From contig CALCCB010000125.1 in assembly GCA_937899625.1 (NCBI GenBank), forward strand, positions 1 to 35,620: a stretch of DNA of 35,620 bases, in the 5' to 3' direction. This document shows, piece after piece, positions 34,601 through 35,620 of this stretch (the stretch's first letter is position 1; each line of letters opens with the position of its first letter). The notes below the pieces were generated by a model. It saw only the letters and a program-made list of their open reading frames with translations. It did not search any database and was not told the origin of the DNA. The DNA comes from an uncultured Bacteroidota bacterium. GTDB lineage: Bacteria > Bacteroidota > Bacteroidia > Flavobacteriales_D > Crocinitomicaceae. Position numbers and translations under genes: made by a program.

Positions 34601-35458
34601 CAACGTAATATAGTTTACAAAGGACAAGCAAGTATCAATAACGGGTATTTTGAGTTTAGCTTTGTTGTTCCTAAGGATATCAATCTGTCCTATGGTCAGG
34701 GTAAAATTTCGTACTATGGAGACAATGATCAGACCGATGCTTCAGGTTCGGATATACGATTCTTTATCGGTGGGATCGATCCAAATGGAGTGAATGATAA
34801 TCAAGGTCCTACAATTGAATTATTTCTGAATGATGAATCTTTTGTTGATGGAGGATTGTCAGATGAGACTCCAATTCTTTTGGCAAACGTTTTTGATGAA
34901 AATGGCGTGAACACTGTTGGGAATGGTATTGGTCATGATGTTACAGCTTTAATTGATGGAGAATCATCGAATCCGTACGTGTTGAATGATTATTATAAGT
35001 CAGACGTAGATTCGTATCAGAGTGGTTCAATTCGTTATCAATTGCCAACTTTATCCTCAGGGGCACATACCTTAACACTAAAGGTGTGGGATGTTAATAA
35101 CAATTCATCCGAAAAGACGATCGATTTTGTGGTTCAAGAAAAAACTGAGATATCGTTAGAGCATGTATTGAATTATCCGAATCCGTTTACTACGCACACT
35201 GAATTCTATTTTGAACACAATCAGGCTTGTGATCAGATGGAAGTTCAGTTACAGATCATGACGGTTTCAGGAAAGTTGGTAAAAACGATAAATCAATACG
35301 TTCACACGGAAGGTTTCCGCAGTGCGGGTATTCCTTGGGATGGAAAAGATGATTTCGGTGATCAGCTGGCAAAAGGGGTTTATGTTTATCGCCTTTCGGT
35401 AAAAACTCCTGACGGTGAGAAAGCTGAAAAACTTGAAAAATTGGTTTTATTAAAATAA
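31622..35458 (+). CDS. porU: Type IX secretion system sortase PorU (C25 gingipain-like cysteine peptidase)
   Basis: PorU removes the C-terminal sorting domain of T9SS cargo at the cell surface and joins the cargo to anionic lipopolysaccharide. The 1278-residue product begins with a signal peptide (MRFKSFILFLIIWVANFSYS). The central C25 domain has the catalytic dyad His788 (NYVGHGGEVG) and Cys822 (SATCEF), 34 residues apart as in gingipains. Ig-like beta domains follow, and then a T9SS type-A-like C-terminal domain (NYPNPFT...FGDQLAKGVYVYRLSV...KLVLLK) that PorU carries itself. I start at ATG 31622, not further upstream, because the signal peptide begins there; the longer frame would run from inside porP. 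The porV-like gene begins 55 bases downstream, as usual. Confidence 0.95.
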   Translation: MRFKSFILFLIIWVANFSYSQKKISFEIHWENPVEITRDGKVIVIPVLKDQSLNNGVLQYFNTVPLSNDKFKMVLSEVQTAPALTEEINYLKSNNISVSDTLEGEYKVTKGGNDAFAVVSVLPFIRQGKTIRRISKLTFDLQVTVTNDYQKDFVSTSVLNDGSGIWYKISVREDGIYKIDKAFLESCGISTEGLSSSSIHIFGNGDGRLPENNNVSRTDDLAQNAIFMYDGGDGTFDDGDYLLFYGWGPDRLYANGLSSLDQDRHIYSDISCYFINIHSGTPSLLVSSIPQSSLTETHLIDSYSYYDKHELDQVSLVGGGQRWYGELFDTDLERTFNFSVPDIELSSPASFSVSIATNATNSAGTEQRYSVNGTSYHSSLLPSVSADYVRNVKSFDVPGPSSTLSFKVNITRNNPNVLVYLDRIALNARRKLKFYSSQFNFRDLQSVGAGNVGKFEISSFPANGFVWDVTDRHIPKLIEGSLSSGVYTFVQEIDSLREFAVSNGFSYFLPEKVGDVSYQNLHGLDNAELLIVSHRNFISQAERLADLHRSEGLTVNVVNLDQVYNEFSSGIQDPTAIKMIAKMFYDRSLLDPTNGIKNLLLFGDGTYDPKNRVANNNYFIPTFQLLNSENHIAAMVTDDYYGMLSDDDAISPSDLQDIGVGRLLISDLLTAKQQVDKIEHYMKNGSALFPNASTCTTDALTVGNTFGDWRLKYVQIADDEETGYFVVNDTEPQFEHVKANHPDMNCDKLYTDAYMQVTTAGGQRYPDVYDGITNRIERGALVVNYVGHGGEVGLAEERIVTVPQIQSWNNIDRLNVFVSATCEFTKYDDPARVSAGEWASLNPTGGAIALMTTTRSVFFGVNTITGKRFFETVFTLDSNNEPLSFGEIMRLTKNAAGSSDNKRSFTLIGDPALKLAMPRLKIMTDSINGLDPSIEMDTIRALSKVTIKGHVEDQSGMVLNGFNGILAPSVFDKPKVQNTLGQDSDSPVIPFEIQRNIVYKGQASINNGYFEFSFVVPKDINLSYGQGKISYYGDNDQTDASGSDIRFFIGGIDPNGVNDNQGPTIELFLNDESFVDGGLSDETPILLANVFDENGVNTVGNGIGHDVTALIDGESSNPYVLNDYYKSDVDSYQSGSIRYQLPTLSSGAHTLTLKVWDVNNNSSEKTIDFVVQEKTEISLEHVLNYPNPFTTHTEFYFEHNQACDQMEVQLQIMTVSGKLVKTINQYVHTEGFRSAGIPWDGKDDFGDQLAKGVYVYRLSVKTPDGEKAEKLEKLVLLK

Positions 35459-35485
35459 GGATGCAATAAAACGGAGGTTTAAACG

Positions 35486-35493
35486 TATATTTG
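35486..35493 (+). promoter_or_regulatory. -7 element ahead of the porV-like gene
   Basis: TATATTTG is a perfect TAnnTTTG match, 20 bases before the ATG at 35514 and 27 bases after the porU stop; no TTG lies at ideal distance. It suggests the downstream gene has its own start besides any read-through. Confidence 0.5.
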
Positions 35494-35513
35494 CCATTCT
35501 ATCATTGAGTATT

Positions 35514-35620
35514 ATGATCAATAAAATAACATACATAGTTGCTTTTTTAGCCGGTAGTTTTGCAGTTTTTGCGCAACCTACCTCAGGTAGTGGTGTGACC
35601 GATGAAGATCTTCAATTAAA
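35514..35620 (+). CDS. porV: Start of a secreted protein, probably PorV (T9SS outer-membrane protein); truncated by window end
   Basis: Only about 35 residues are visible: MINKITYIVAFLAGSFAVFAQ, a clear signal peptide, then a polar Gly/Ser/Thr-rich stretch. The identity rests on position, since porV directly follows porU in most Flavobacteriia, and on the signal peptide. The diagnostic PorV segment would lie just beyond the window. PorV shuttles T9SS cargo from the translocon to PorU. Confidence 0.6.
   Translation, partial: MINKITYIVAFLAGSFAVFAQPTSGSGVTDEDLQL

Noticed and set aside
1-35620. CRISPR array, insertion sequence, prophage or attachment site
   Set aside because: No spaced direct repeats, transposase, integrase or tRNA-associated repeat was seen on either strand.

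Overview
The window looks like a chromosomal segment of a Bacteroidota bacterium, probably order Flavobacteriales and perhaps near Crocinitomicaceae/Fluviicola (placement inferred from protein families, not from a search). Supporting signs are type IX secretion genes (porP/sprF-like, porU and the start of a porV-like gene), AcnB as aconitase, a general lack of strong Shine-Dalgarno sequences, and repeated Bacteroidetes-type -7 promoter elements (TAnnTTTG) shortly upstream of start codons. No rRNA, tRNA, CRISPR array, insertion sequence, integrase or phage gene was seen. No gene-free stretch exceeds 300 bases; the longest (5479-5766) holds the acnB/rpsF divergent regulatory region.

Layout. 1-1029: 3' end of a MutS2 gene (+), meeting a TauE/SafE permease (-) tail to tail. 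2025-2615: small secreted protein with two SprB-repeat-like modules. 2719-5478: acnB (-). 5767-6892: rpsF-rpsR-rplI operon (+) with a consensus promoter and a strong terminator. 6975-9744: overlapping/abutting operon for a FecB/BtuF-BtuC-BtuD type importer (lipoprotein, permease, ATPase). 9755-15145: four-gene minus-strand signalling operon. 15256-16797: yifB/comM ATPase (-). 16940-17098: rpmH (L34, only 52 residues) with its own promoter and terminator. 17249-19521: MsbA-like ABC exporter plus a DUF6265-like lipoprotein (+). 19545-22667: DUF819 membrane protein and POT peptide transporter (both -). 22741-26048: TatD-like hydrolase, tcdA, and an M1 metallopeptidase lipoprotein (+). 26092-28719: valS (-). 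28820-30448: YtcJ-like amidohydrolase lipoprotein (+). 30496-35620: T9SS region, porP/sprF (-) divergent from porU and a porV-like start (+).

The most interesting locus is 9755-15145. In transcription order it encodes an NtrC-type sigma-54 activator with receiver, a stand-alone heme-nitric-oxide-binding (H-NOX) protein, a 1011-residue hybrid histidine kinase whose N-terminus is an HNOBA domain with coiled coil (the domain that follows H-NOX in animal soluble guanylate cyclase) followed by PAS domains, HisKA, HATPase, receiver and HPt, and finally a 149-residue receiver domain carrying a C-terminal transmembrane anchor. Together these resemble the sensory half of soluble guanylate cyclase, split over two genes and wired to a phosphorelay instead of a cyclase. 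The sequence suggests a nitric-oxide-responsive two-component system with two alternative outputs: sigma-54 transcription and a membrane-tethered receiver of unknown job.

Most other genes are housekeeping. Convergent gene pairs at 26 kb and 30 kb share compact, nearly symmetric bidirectional terminators.
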